Of a DNA stretch of 64,000 nucleotides, positions 34,396-47,716 are shown in pieces (the first letter of the stretch is position 1; each line of letters opens with the position of its first letter). A model generated the notes under the pieces. The model made no database searches. It worked only from the letters and a program-made list of their open reading frames with translations, and was not told the DNA's origin. The translations under genes and the position numbers were made by a program. This stretch comes from Stromatinia cepivora (lineage: Eukaryota > Ascomycota > Leotiomycetes > Helotiales > Sclerotiniaceae): contig RCTD01000007.1 in NCBI GenBank assembly GCA_014898415.1, forward strand, positions 1,054,001-1,118,000, read 5' to 3'.

Positions 34396-34777
34396 GTTCG
34401 TCCATGGTCTATCTGCTATGAATTCTCTGTATGTCTGAAAAGATATATAAGAAGACATGATCATCTAGTAGTCATACAAGTATTTTGACTCTGGGAAATA
34501 AAAAAAACTTAACAAGCCAAAGCATCTATATCGTGGTCTGACATTGAAATGTGATGTGAAAATCACAAGTCTATCATACCCAGGTTAGTCACTATTTTCT
34601 TACATACTTCCTATATTCCCCCCAAGCTTTGTGATGAACGATTCATAGCTTTTTAACCCCGAGTGCATACGCACGTTGAAGATTAAAAACAACAACACTC
34701 TAATTTTTTCCTGAATGCTTTCAATATTTATCATTCTGTTATACAAACAATCATGGTCATGGTCAACTACTGACTAT
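34396..34777. other. Intergenic region between convergent RPP0 and MSH1
   Basis: It holds the 3' flanks of two convergent genes. AATAAA-like hexamers lie near 34496-34502. Nothing else was seen. Confidence 0.5.
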
Positions 34778-37700
34778 CTATTCAGGATTTACATCTTTTC
34801 CCAAGACCTGCCTAGCAACCTCGATAGCTTCTTTTGGTAATCCAGCCAATTTGGCAACCTTGAGAGCGTGACTCTGTCTGTTGATACCCTCCTTCAATTT
34901 GTACATATATCTGAATGCTCCATCCATGCCCCCACTGTCCTCTTCCACATCCGTACAATAAAAACCCACTGCGTCCATATTATCCTCCTCTATCAGATCC
35001 ACCAATGCATGGAAATGCGTCGCAAACAATGCCCTGCATTTATTCACGTGATAAAGATGATGCAAGCATGCAAAAGCCACAGCAACACCATCTGTCGGTG
35101 TTGTTCCCCTACCAATTTCATCCATAATGACAAATGATCGTGATGTCGCATTCTTAAGAATCGTCGCACTCTCCAACATCTCGACCATAAACGTTGATTG
35201 ATCTCGATAGAGATTATCTGCAGATCCAACACGACTGAATATATGATCTACAATCCCCAGCTCTGCATATTCGGCAGGTACATACGAGCCGACTTGTGCA
35301 AGAACGGTGATTAACGCGTTTTGTCGCAAGAATGTACTCTTTCCAGCCATATTTGGCCCCGTGATCAACCATGCCCGATGGACATCTCCCACGAGACAAT
35401 CGTTGGAGATAAAACTTCGCCCTTCTTCCTCTAGTCCAGTCTCAACTGTAGGATGTCTCCCCCCAATAATCTTATGCGCTGAACTGGTGTTGAGGGTAGG
35501 ACGAGTCCAACCACGTTCATCCGCCAACGTAGCAAATGAACATGCAATATCGGTTTCATCCAATACAGCAGCGTTACGTCGAAGCTTAATGAGGTTGGTA
35601 ATGGCTAATTCGCGGAGTCTGTAGAAGAGTCGTTGTTCTTCGGCTCGAATGTGGATGCGACATTGGTCGATTTCTTGGCCTAGAGATGACCATTCGGGAT
35701 GGTGAAGGGAGCGCGTACTTTTGCTAGAGCTGATGGTACGGGCTTCGGGCATGTTGAGATTTATATCTTTGCCTTTGACGTGGCAGATGTGGCCGAGACC
35801 GGGGGTGAAGCGAAGGGTGAGACTTGTTGCGCCAAGACGATCGCAAAGAGAAGCTGCAAGGGCGGTTTTTTGATCAGAGAGGGAGGAGAGCTCTTTGTGA
35901 AGACGTTCGAGGGTCGGGGTAGCGGTGGGTTTCATGATCCAGGCTTCGTTTTCTTGGTTGTAGTATTCGCGAATGCTGTTGGCGGGTTTCTTGCGGCTTT
36001 TTCGGAGGATGGAGGTTTCTTCTGTGGTTCCTTCTGAAGCAACGATTGCTTCGGCCAATGCTTGCATTTCCCCACTTTCGCCTTCTTCAATACGATGTTG
36101 TTGGACGAGTCCTTCTTCGTCGATGGCGTCTGTGATTGCTTGGGCTAGTTTCATCGGACCTTTGAGGTGAATACGAGCGAGTAATTCCTGTATGCAAGGC
36201 TCAGGTGTGCCATTCTGGATTTCAAGTGCGAATGCAAGATCTCGAGTAGCATATATTGTGCTAGCCAGATCGAGAAGATCATCACCATCTCCTCTACCAA
36301 ATGCAAATTTTTGTAGCAGGCGATGAGAATCGTGGCTACGTTTCAGGAGAGTTACCATCCGTTCCCGCAGAGGCTCAACTTCAAGCATGTATGTCACGAC
36401 ATCGAGTCGAGAATTTATTACATCCAAAGATGTTGAAGGTGATGCTGCTTTCGTTAGCCTTTGGCAATATTAAAATGGACCTAAGTACACAGGACAAACT
36501 TGCCAAGCCAATTTTCCAACAGTCTTGCACCTCCTTTGGTTACTGTTCGTCGAATTGTGTGCAGCAAACTACCACTGAATGTATCATCCTTGATGGTCTT
36601 TTTAATTTCTAGGGCTCTCATAGTATTCTTGTCGATTCCCATGACATTCAATTGGCGAACCGGAGGTTGAAGTTTCATGTTTGTGCTTTGTAATCTTGTC
36701 TCGACATAATGAAGCAAGTAACTACCAGCCGATATCTCTTCCTCCGTGAAGGTATCGGCCGAGGACGGTGACACTGCCGATTCTAGCATAGGAGTCCACT
36801 CAGATATAGGCTTCACTCCAGATAGCGTTGCATAAGTGATTATGTGATGTTCGTCGGTGAGAATGGTAAATATTTCGTGGCTTTTAAAAGATTGCATCTG
36901 TTCATCCAATACAATTTCGCGTGGGGCTACACGAGCCAGGAAAGAAGGAAGCTGCAACAGTGATGATTTTTGTGTGAAGAAATGGCCAGTCGATAGATCC
37001 AGCCAAGCCAACCCGATTGATTTATGATGACTCCCGTGTTCAATGGCTTCAACTGTTTCATCGTGTTGCACGTGTATGGCAAGCACATAATTATTCGACA
37101 GAGGATCCATAAAACCTTCATCGATGAGAGTACCAGGTGTGACAATACGTGAGACTCTACGGTCATGCATCAGACCTCCTGATTTTACCTTTTCCGAAAG
37201 ATCGTGTGGAAACTCTTCCGAGATAGCAACATAGCGATTTAGATCTTGGACAAGTATTTTTAAATAACGATCAAGTTGATGAAAAGGAAATCCGGCCTAT
37301 TTACCGTCATTACATGGTGATTTGATAATATTATGAGAACTTACCATAGAAACCGGTCCAGCATTTGTTTTCTTCTGAGCAATTTTAAGACCTAGAAGTG
37401 GGCCGTACTCATCCGCATGCTCGAAATATAATTCATAGAAACCACCAACACGAGTTACAACCACGCAATTCTCAAACTTGAGCATATTACTACGTGCTTG
37501 CATGATCACGGTCGGATATGGCGGTGGCTCATGTTCAATTTCCAATGGTTCCAAAGGAAGAAGTCCTTGAAGAAGTTCTACTTGATTTGATGCTTTGGTC
37601 TTTGTGACTTTTTTCCCACCTATAGACGGAGATGAAGTAACTTGGGACTCTTGTGCTTCGGAGGATTCAGCGTCAAGGGTAATCAAACCTTGAGGTAAAC

Positions 37701-38160
37701 TTCCCATGCGCTTGGCTCTCCTTGATGGTTTCGCCATTTTTCTGTCCTCTTCAAGATCTTCCAAGGTTGCGGAATTTGGCAATTCTTGAGACTCAGCTGA
37801 CGCCGACTCTGGTTCCTGGAGTAAATCCTGGGCATCTTCTAAAAATTCCAAGGAAGCTCTTTCTGGTGACTTATCCTTAATAATTGATCGCTCCAGATGT
37901 AAAGACTCCAAGGGCCTTAGATCCAAAGCATGAGGAAGGTCATTGAAATTAAAAGAAGATTTCGTTTTTTTTCCCCGATGAATAACTTGAGGTTTGAAAT
38001 AAATAACATGATTACTAGCAGATAAAAGAGCGATATGAGACGAAGAATTGCCAATACATCGCCTGGTATTTAGAGAATGAAATGGGACAATTGCATTGTA
38101 TATGCGCAAGTTCCTCGCATTATAGAATGACATTGGGTATTCAAAAATACGACATTCCAA
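34778..38160 (-). CDS. MSH1: Mitochondrial DNA mismatch repair protein Msh1 (MutS homologue)
   Basis: Exons 38160-37345, 37296-36504 and 36444-34778 give 1091 aa (1082 if the second Met is used). The N-terminus is basic and fits a mitochondrial presequence; a low-complexity linker follows. The MutS mismatch-reading domain begins near YPTVIMQARSNMLKF...GGFYELYFEHADEYGPLL, with the F-x-E-type GFYELYFE motif. The ATPase has Walker A GPNMAGKST (about residue 896), VGSADNLYRDQSTFMVEML, Walker B SFVIMDEIGRGTTP and ATHFHALVDL. The second intron starts with GCAAGT, a GC-AG intron, needed to join ENWL to SPSTSLDVINSRLD. Msh1 protects mitochondrial DNA in yeast. Divergent from the WrbA-type gene. Confidence 0.93.
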
Positions 38161-39217
38161 TTGATATCAATGTTAACCAAATCTAGAAAGCGTGATGGTT
38201 GTGATGATAATGGTCGCCATGGTGGTGATTTTTTTTTGCTTTGTTTTTTGTGTGTTTGCTTGTACTCGAGTCGATGTAATGGGATTAGTAATCAATCAAT
38301 TGAAAGGTTTTGCTGCAAATGGGGGGGGGCAAAGTATCCAATCAAGAGGAAGAAATGAAGAAATGAAGATATGAAGACTATTTTATTTTAAAGGAAATGG
38401 ATGTTCAAAACAAACTCTCTTACGATAACTTTACTACATGTAAAATAGGTTATTATGTATGATATTATGATATTATTCATGAATTTATCAATTGCACTCT
38501 ACTCTATCGACTGAATAACTAACTTTAGATCTATATCTCTTGGCAGATATATCCAAATGCCTCTTGATCATTATATATCATTAGAAATGTAACTTCCAAG
38601 CCAAAATGTAAACTTCTTTCCAGTCCTTCGATATGCGCCAAAAGACTTGATTAACTAAACCTTGTGCATATGCAACAAATTGCTTACTTGAGGCTATTGT
38701 AATGTTTTGATAATAACTCTATATTGTATGATAAATACATATACCTAGTAAGATTTTAGTTTTTGTTTTTTTTTTTCATCCACCAGTCTTGACATACCTG
38801 ATGAAAACCCAACCACTTATTATTGAAGCTATGCTCTGTAATCAACATACTAGGTACATACTAGACATATACTAGTACATACTAGTACATACTAGCATAC
38901 CAGGTACATACTAGGTAAATATTAGGTATATCCTAGGTACACCCTGTACAATTTGATATGCATCACTGCACACACACCCCCTCAGACCACTTTATTGAAC
39001 CCCGCATTTGCTTCTTCACCTCAAGCTTACAATCAACAAATACAAATCAATAAATCAATAAATCAATACATATAAATGAATTGATGAATATAAGAAGGGA
39101 GACTTTTCCATCTATCCCATTTTTCTTTCTTTACCTCCAATATCATACAATCTTCTCTTTTTCTCTCTCACTCTTCATATCAAACTTTCTTCAATCAATT
39201 TAATTAAATCTCTCATC
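38161..39217. promoter_or_regulatory. Divergent promoter region, MSH1 / WrbA-type gene
   Basis: One kilobase without a gene. It contains a run of nine G near 38318-38326, a T-run near 38769, a tandem satellite at 38846-38940 and a CT-rich leader before 39218. Confidence 0.5.
38846..38940. repeat. Degenerate tandem repeat, CATACTAGGTA-like unit
   Basis: About eight or nine imperfect copies of a 10-11 bp unit related to CATACTAGGTA lie upstream of the WrbA-type gene. Copies vary by one or two bases (TACTAGTACA, CATACTAGCA, CATACTAGGTAAA, ATCCTAGGTA). The unit contains the CTAG tetramer in nearly every copy. Confidence 0.75.
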
Positions 39218-40303
39218 ATGGCTCCCAAAGTAGCTATCGTCTTCGTAAGTGGCTCTCTACGGACCCCGCTATCATCATGGGAGGACAGAACTATATACCA
39301 CCATTCCTCCTCACGTTCTATTCAGCCAATACCACATATGAACCCATACATTCTTTTACAGCCCATTACTTGTATCCCTATGAATTTACTTCAAAACTAT
39401 CATGATGCTAATCATTACATCTCCAACAGTACTCCATGTACGGCCACATCCAAAAGCTTGCCGAAGCCGAAAAGGAAGGTCTTAAGAAAGCCGGAATTGA
39501 AGCCGATCTCTTCCAGTAAGCATCAACATCAAATACTTTACAGTCAAACAATAGTTACTAATTCATAAATAGAGTTCCAGAGACTCTTCCCCAAGAAGTC
39601 TTGACTAAGATGCACGCTCCAGCCAAATCCAACATTCCAATCATTGACCCGGCAACTCTAGCTAACTATGCAAGTCCTACCAAATGCCTAGAACCTTCTC
39701 ATTTTATTTGAACAATGGGGCCATGCTCATCCTGACTCCATTTTCAATCGACCTCGCAGTTGAATATAAAACCATAACTCCATAGCCACGTAACTAACAC
39801 TCTCACTCGCAGGATGCATTCCTCTTCGGCATCCCAACCCGATTCGGCAACTTCCCCGCACAATGGAAAGCCTTCTGGGACGCCACCGGCAGCCAATGGC
39901 AAACCGGAGGATACTGGGGTAAATACGCCGGAATTTTCGTCTCCACCGGCACTCCGGGTGGTGGACAAGAAAGCACCGCCATTGCCTCTCTATCGACATT
40001 GGCTCATCACGGCATCGTCTACGTTCCATTGGGATATGCCAAGGCCTTTGCACAACTCGCCAATATAGAAGAGGTCAGAGGTGGCTCGGCATGGGGTGCA
40101 GGAACCTTCGCTGTAAGTTTTTTTTTTTTTTTTCGTCCTCTTGCATTATACTGGAGTGTTTCTGTGCGCTTTGGAAAGAAATATAACTAATAAATCATCA
40201 GGGTGGCGATGGATCTCGATCACCCTCTGCACTCGAGTTAGAAATTGCTACCATTCAAGGTGAGGAATTTGGAAAGGCCATCAGCAAGGTTAACTTCGCG
40301 TGA
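39218..40303 (+). CDS. Flavodoxin-fold NAD(P)H:quinone oxidoreductase, WrbA/Pst2 type
   Basis: Exons 39218-39244, 39430-39515, 39573-39669, 39813-40112 and 40202-40303 give 203 aa. The FMN loop is formed over intron 1: KVAIVF joined to [17 protein letters not shown]. Also typical are [55 protein letters not shown] and [13 protein letters not shown]. Family members are tetrameric cytosolic or eisosome-associated enzymes that reduce quinones by two electrons in oxidative stress. The third intron (143 bp) starts GCAAGT and must do so to join NY to DAFLFG. The first intron is long (185 bp) for such a short first exon. Confidence 0.94.
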
Positions 40304-41023
40304 CTAGATGTAAGTTATTCCCACGACGACCGATTAGATTGCACTGTTAACTTTAATGATAGGGACCCGCAATCACTAATGGTGGAGGAGAGGTGCAGCC
40401 AAAAAAGGCAGTGGTGGATAGGAACAGAGCAACAGAAAATACCCAGCAAACAAAGCAGAGAACGGAAACAGTGCAAACCGGAGGAGAAACAGGTGCCAGA
40501 GATAAGGAAGGCCCATGTGGCTTACCTGCTAAGTGCACAATTCAATAATCTGAAGATATCATGGCAGAATCCACAACTTTTTAAAAGTAATCCTCACTTC
40601 GTAGTGATAGGTGGTTACCTACCTGATGGTGTGATATGAGCGACACATTACCCGCAAGCTATTCTAGAGATGTTGCGGCACTCAGGTCTGATTTTTCAAA
40701 ACTGGTAACTCGTCACAAATCGGTTTGTACACGAAGTTGTTTGCATTTATGGTATACTTATGGAACGTCTTCCCATTTTTGAATCAGCCGTCTTACCGTT
40801 CCCCATCAATGATTCTAGTTTCCCACCCCCAACCACCTTGAATAATCTATTTTACATTGCGGTTGTCTCTAAACGCCATGCGCCTAGAAAAAGGTATGGC
40901 CACCATAGAACGCCTTAATTTGTAAAACATTGAAATCATACAATACATGAACGAGATAAAACAGTAGATGCACAACTAAAGGCCTGGATGATATGTTTGT
41001 GTGTTTGGCCAATCAACCCTTTT
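40304..41023. other. Intergenic region between convergent genes
   Basis: The WrbA-type gene and SNT2 converge here. A small ORF at 40379-40639 runs from the 3' flank and has no family resemblance. Nothing else was seen. Confidence 0.45.
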
Positions 41024-44000
41024 CTAAGAAAGCAAATTTCGCAGCGATGGACTCGCGCTTGCTCCACCATTAACGCGATTATCATTCGGTCTCGCACCAT
41101 TTAATTGAGGAGGGGGGCCATTCAATTGCCGGTTGAGTGGTGGGCTACCGTGTGATGGACCGTGTGGTGGACCGTACGGACGAGGATGCATTGGCGCGCT
41201 GCTTTGCGAGAAAGGGTGTTCCGGAGCGCGAGGGGGCGGTCCGCCGTTCGTTAAATGATGAGGAGCGGGTCTGTTGGAGACATATGACCCGTACCCTCCA
41301 TTTTGCATGTGAATAGGTGGTGGTCCAGCAAGTCGATGAGGGGATGGCGGGTAGCCGTTGGGCGTCTGTGACAAGCGTCCATTTTGGTGGGGGGATGGCT
41401 GTAGACCTTGCACAGGCTGTCGATTATGAGGTAGCCCTCCAAGTTGTGGTGCAACTCCAGGCATCCTTGGTGAATGATTGCCATTAACTTGATGTACGAG
41501 CGCAACGTTAGCTGGCACAGGGGAGTGGCGTGGCCAGTTGTTATATGGAGCATTGGACGGATACGACGGAGCATTGCCAGCGTACGAAGGAGGTTGAGGG
41601 GGCCATGGATATTGATGAGGCGTATGGTTTCGCTCATGCTCAAGTTGAGGAATACTCGCAATGACGGGCGCAGCAGTCGAAATGGGAAGGGGCGCCGGAG
41701 GTCTGGAAACCTCGCGATCGCTTGCCATTGGTATAGGAATGGGTGGAGGCGTCGGTGTGGGCGTAGGTTGTTTTCGAATCTTCTTCCAGTGGCACTGATG
41801 ACATTGAAATTCCGTAGGTACCGGAGCCGGCTTTTTTGTATTTTGATGTAAGGCCGCGGCTGCGAGTGCAACATGAGCTCCATTTCTTTCGCCCGTTAGG
41901 CCATTAGGTAAGTGACCATTGGTGAGACCAGAGCTTTCCGATTTTGTAGGATCGTGATCCAATATCGCGTCAAGGGGAAGTGCAGGATTGTTGGTCGTAA
42001 CAGGAGCTTCAATCATCGGCCACCATTTAGGACTAATATCAACACTGCATGTGACACATATTCTTTCTGAATCGCGTACCAGAAGTGAAGTGCTCACTGG
42101 CGAATCCTCAACTTTGATTGATGCCAAAGAAGCACGTCTGTTAATGGGAGTCGTTGTAGAAGCCCCCGTAGTCGACGTCCTACGATTTTGGGACGCTGCA
42201 ACATGGACAGAACTGGCCGCTCTAGTAGATTGATTGACAAGGTTCGCTTTTCGAACTGTGCCAGTCAGTGCTAAGTCTGCCTGTTTAAAGTTTTGTACAT
42301 AGAGTTGTAAAGCATTGAGACCCGTTTCATCAACGATATCATGCATGCGGTGCACAATAGTCTTGGTCGGGACATGTTCCTTACACCAGATAGCGGCAGA
42401 CATGGCACCCATCTCACCATTGATATTCACGATATTGTGTTGATCGCGGCGAGATCCCTTCACCGGCGCGATATCGAAGCCCAAGATGTACCCATTCTGA
42501 TGCGCACATTCCACGTGTACTGCAATGCTTTAGTAACATGACAATATGGATGTGTAAAGTGACTCTTACCTGGAGCTCGACATGAGTGGCAATTCACACA
42601 GGCACCGCCTTTCTTTTTGCATGCTTTGCAAACCTCATCATACCTACTCGAAGGGATCGAAGGAATTCCTTCAGATGGGACGAGAGCTTTCGCATCTCCG
42701 AACTTTACTTCGGGTGTGAATACAGCACAGGTGACGTGTACCCAGTTATTATTAGCTGTGCGCTTCAATGGCTCTCGAGGGTTAACGGGTTTGTTGTATT
42801 CTTCTTGCTTTTTTCGAAAGTAGTCTGCAGCTTTCTGTGCATTTTCTCTTTCTACGCGATCGCGCTCGCGCTCCTTTTCGGTTTTCTTCTTATGAGAGAT
42901 CTTGGGTGGCTCCACGAAATCATGCTCTGTGGACTCTATTGGGCAAAGCATACATTTGTATTGCTGAAATAGTGAGCGATAGCACAAATATAATAAAGAA
43001 AGATTGAATGTACTTACTATCGACACTTTGGGATCTTTATCGTTCTGGCACATGTCACAAGTCCATTTGCTGGGACTTCGGTTATCAACAACTCCATAGC
43101 AATTGCGATGCACAGCCATTCTACATTCTTTGCAAGAAAGATGTTGATCTCCCAATGGTTCCATCTGGCCACAAACAGCACACGGAAGAATTTTTGGCTT
43201 GGGGGGTTCCGGGGGAGGAGGCGGAGGGGGAGGAGGTTTCTCGAATATTGGTTTCTTTTTCGGTTGCGCCGGTGTTACTACAGCACCGTTTTCAAGGGCA
43301 GAATCCGAAGTCTCTTTACTATCTGAATTGGTTTTGACTTTCTTCTTAGGTGGTTCCGACGTTGTGGGGACGGGAGGCGCGGGCGCGGGCGTACTATGAG
43401 TCGATATAGGTGCGGTAGTGGGAAGAACATCAGGTTGCCCAAAACCCTCGTTTGCGGCTTTAAGCTCCCTGAGAAATTCCTCATCCATTTTCCGTTTCGA
43501 AGCTCGTCCTCCTGAAGCCGCCACTTTCTTGGCTACTTCTTCGATATCCTCATACTGTATCGCATAGCGGCGCCAAAGTTCAGCGCATCTTTGACATAAC
43601 GCCAATACAAGTTGATTACCTTTCTCTTTTGCAGCTCCTTTGCTGTTTGGATTCTCAGGTACCGTAGTACCCACAGGAGTGTTTGGAGCTCGTCTCCATC
43701 GCTGCGAGCTTCTGACGGAACAGAACTTACACTGAAATCCCTTTTTTTTCTGTAAAACCTTGTCGTTATCGAAAGCAGAATCATCGTGATCATCGGCAAT
43801 GTCATCCTGTAACTTGCCCAAAGCCGCCTCGGCCTTTTTGGCCTCCTTTTTGCCTTTTCGTCCTGAACAATTACCCCACACCTGTTTTCCCCTGTCCGTC
43901 TTTTTCCATGTGTAGTAAAACCGTACCACATCAGCAGGACTCATAGTCTTCACGTGTCTTTTAATGCTAAGCCACTCAGATCCAAATTTAGTAACGCCGT

Positions 44001-46393
44001 CCTCGAATTTTTTGAGTTCGGCCGAGCTTGGCTCTGGCTCCTTGAATGCCTTTTTGTCGGTTTTGGAAAGTGCATCGAGCGCTTTGTCTACGTCGAATTT
44101 GTTCGAATAGAGCAGTTGCAAGGCTACATCAAGCAAATTGGTTGATAGTTCCGGTAAGCCTAAGGGTTTAGCCATTGCTTTCGCACGAATCATATAATCA
44201 TTGACCAACTGCTCATACGCAGGGACGTCCAAAGACGAAGCGCCGTCGTCCATTCCCCGTTCCGCGCCGGTAGAAGCCTCACCGACTTCTGGGATTTTGA
44301 ACTGGAGAGTCGCCGTATTTTTAGGGTCATCGTTGGGTGCATCATCACCACGATGAATATATCCATTCGGCTCATCCATGACCCAAATCGGCCTTTTTTC
44401 ACGGGCAATTTTGTCGGCTTCTAATGCAGCTATAGTCTCTTTCGATAGCTTTGCATCCTTCCTGTGACTACTGCTCCCTCCCTTGATGTATTTTTTTCTT
44501 GATTTCTACAGCCTTGACATACTCCACAGGTCTACCAGGCCATGCTGGAACATTGGCCTGATGACGGTTTCCAATTCTAGAGCTAGCCCTTGGATATATA
44601 CGATCGTCATAGTCCAGTGCATCTTCAACCTTGCAGTGTATTCCCAGATACCGAAACAGCCATAGGCTGGCTTGATGAACTTGTTCCGCTGTACCTGGAT
44701 GAATAGACATTTCGACATCTTGAGACCCTGATGAGGTGTTCCCATTTGTGTCAAGTGCATCGCCTAGTGCTACGGGTAGATCGTCTTCGTCCTCATTCAT
44801 CTCGTCATCTTCGGCGTCAACGATTCCATCATTAATATTCGGGGTATTACGAGCCTCGAGTTTTTTTTCTTGAGCCTTGCTGCAAGGTCCACAGGCCCAA
44901 GCAAAGCCGCGCGAGGGTTTCTTCAACAATGGTGGATTCACACAGCTCATGTGATAGGTATTCTGACAAACCGCACAGTCAACAGAATCGTTGCTAAATA
45001 ATTAGCTCAACTCTATATTTTAAGATTCGGAAATACGCACCTTGCACTGTACCGACTGCACCGTTTACAGGTTTTCACCGCACTAGTAAACTCTTTGCCA
45101 CGCCCCGCTTCCACAATAATGTGTTTCCAACGTTCGTCAAGGACTTTCTTGACTGGAACTGGTACATTTATGACCTGAAAAGTGGGAATGACATCGTAGT
45201 ATCGGTGAATGTAACGATCGTACAACTTGTCGTACCAGAAGCTGTCCTTCGTCGATCTCAAAACATCCAGCTTTTCAACTTCGGCCTTGTGCTTGATCTG
45301 ACATTTGCCACGTAAAGCTGTGAGAGGACTAATATCGGAATGCATGGATGCGAATACTTGACGTGTATCACTAACCTTCTTCCCAATTTCCTTGGGACGG
45401 TAATACCAGTTAAGCCGTAGTGCGTCGATAGGCTCTTTGACATCGTTATTGAGATGTAAAAACTCCATAATTCGACCAAGATAATATGGTTCCCCAGGAG
45501 GTTCACAAACAAGATACACGTGATCTGATAATGGGTTAGTATTTCAAGATAACTGGAAAAGGGGCGGGTGTATCCATGGCCTCGGTATGCGTACCATTGA
45601 CTGAAAGAACGGTGCCATCATCGGCTACAAGTTTCCCGTCCTTTAAACGTGCCCCGCAGTTATCGAAGCTCAACATGTTCGATTCGTGCATAGCCATGCT
45701 CGCTCTAGGAGTACTTGTGTGTACCAACGAACCATTTTGTACAACATTCTGCGACGAAGATGAAGCTGCGACTGCGGCCGTCTGGGCAGGAGGTTTCTTT
45801 TTCTTAGAATTCTGAGTCGTTGGTACTGACGGATTCGCGGAGAATGTCGAGGTGCCGGGAATAGGTTCCTTGTTGTTATTTTGGGTCGTGGCGACAGGTT
45901 CTGGTTCAGAGGCGATTGTCTTTTTTGTGGTAGTTGTCGATGGTCCATTATCGGTAGATGTTGAAGAGCGAGAATCATTGACCCGAGCCGCCTTGCGCAC
46001 CTCTTTCTCTTGCGCTGCAATTTCAATATCCACGTCCATCTCCTTGTCTTCTGCATAATTGATTCGTGATGTACCGGTTCGATTGCGCGATCGAGTACCA
46101 TAGGCAGCGCCGCCCATACCGCTGGCTCCGGCATCCTTATTCGATCGATTTGAAGATGTGGAATTGGTTGCGGTCATAGGGTGAGATTCGGAATCGCGAA
46201 GAGCTAATAATTCTTTCTCCAATCCTCTCCCAGGCGCATCAGTCGGTACCTTAGGTTCAGACACGATTTCCATCGCATCTACGGCGTGAGAGTCGTGGGT
46301 CGAGCATACCTTCTCCACGGCATCGCTCTCTTGCGAGGGGAGGGTATTGGATGAGCCTTCGACGCTGGTACCAGCATTAATTTCCTTGGTCAT
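41024..46393 (-). CDS. SNT2: Snt2-type BAH-PHD-SANT chromatin protein, one-base frameshift in exon 3
   Basis: Exons 46393-45595, 45524-45041, 44993-43018, 42963-42570 and 42519-41024. The sum is 5149 nt, one base over a whole number of codons. The extra base lies in an A7 tract (plus-strand T7, 44491-44497): IKKK goes out of frame, and removing one A restores YIKGGSSSHRKDAKLSKET, giving about 1715 aa. Domains in order: BAH (from DHVYLVCEPPGEPYYLG, about 267-400), PHD1 (CKRCSRYSASNDSVDCAVC, about 416-465), SANT (KKFEDGVTKFGSEWLSIKRH, about 762-815), GATA-like Cys4 (CKFCSVRSSQRWRR...CQRC), and PHD/extended PHD (CAVCGQMEPLGDQHLSCKEC onward). The tail is Pro/Asn-rich. In yeast, Snt2 joins Ecm5 and Rpd3 in a histone-binding complex for the oxidative stress response. 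Confidence 0.9.
44491..44497 (-). other. SNT2: Homopolymer frameshift site in SNT2
   Basis: The coding strand reads AAG followed by seven A and then TACATC. With seven A the frame stops within eight codons; with six it continues for hundreds of residues into the next domains. No pair of splice sites in the right place would remove the shift. The likely cause is a base-call or assembly error in the homopolymer, but a true mutation cannot be excluded. Confidence 0.75.
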
Positions 46394-47716
46394 GACGATT
46401 GCGCCGCAAACAAATTCGTGGCCGAAATGATCAAATATCGGGCTATGAATTGGAGCGCTTCCCGCGAGAACGAGGTGCGAGAAGCGCTATATACGAGGCT
46501 GCCGGACGATTATGACAAGGTCTCGACCCATGAGAGAAAATTGAGGTTTTGAGATTGCTTAAATGTGAACTGATTTTGGAAATTAGAAAGAATGTAGTTG
46601 AAAGGTAAATTTTTGATATTGTAGAAAGGGTGGATGTGGAAGGACGACAAGGTGACAATGAGTAGAACGGGGACGAGGCTATTTGTGAGCTCTCAAGAAC
46701 ATATAGATTAACTGGAGATGCACAAACCCTGGACAAATGAGCAAAATTGGGCAATATCTTAATCCTCACTGATAAAGAGAATAATAAGATTATGGTAGAG
46801 TCGAAGAGACCTCGAAAAAGGGTAACCTAAGTGAGATTATGAAGTTTAGATGAATGATTCGGTAAATAATTTCAAGTTGGTAAAGTAAATGTGAAAATGG
46901 TAGAATTAGAGGGAGAGTTCGGTAGGTAGGAGCAATATGATGGGATTGGTTGTAAAATGTGGTTCCTATACCTTGCCGTATAACAAATATTAAGAAGAGA
47001 GTGAGAAGTACTACAGAGTATGGCTTGGTAGTAGGTAAGATTGACAGATGCACGGATATAAGCTTTGAAAGAAGGACAAATGGACTAACTAAGTAGATCA
47101 GATCAGTCAAACTCTGTTCAAGCCCAAATGAAGTTTTTCGTCTTTCAATGTTCAAAAGGTGCGAGGAAATACTCTCTCTGTACTTTCAAGTACTGAAGCA
47201 ATGATGATGGGTATGAAGCGATGGAATAAAAAGGTGGGAATGGGAATTTCATTAGCGAAACAAAACGATATGGCGTGGCGCTAATTGGTGCCTGCATAGA
47301 ATCAACAACCCTTTTTCCCTTTTCCGCTGGGTATGGAAAGAAGATGTAAGAATGGCTGGGTAGGTGAGGATAAGGCGCATATATCAATGTTTTGTAGACG
47401 GGAGTTAAGAGTTTCTTCAGTATTTCTATACTTTTATCTATATGAGAATACCTATATCTAATCTGGGGTTACAACTTTGGAATAAACAGATATATTCTTT
47501 TTATATAGATTGAATTTCGTCAATATTCTGCATCCAAACCAGATATCTAGGCTAGGCAGGCTTGTCCTAGTGGGTACTCCGTACATTGATAGTATCATTC
47601 AATAACAGGCAGAAATATCAGGGCAGGGCATGGCAAATAGATAAAGAAGGTGTTGATGATATCCCGTCAGCCAATATAGAAAATAGAACATTCCCCGAAT
47701 GAATGAGTGAATTAAA

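Noticed and set aside
33592..34464. 290-codon open frame on the minus strand
   Set aside because: It is the shadow of RPP0, whose strong codon bias leaves the opposite strand open; RPP0 is certain.
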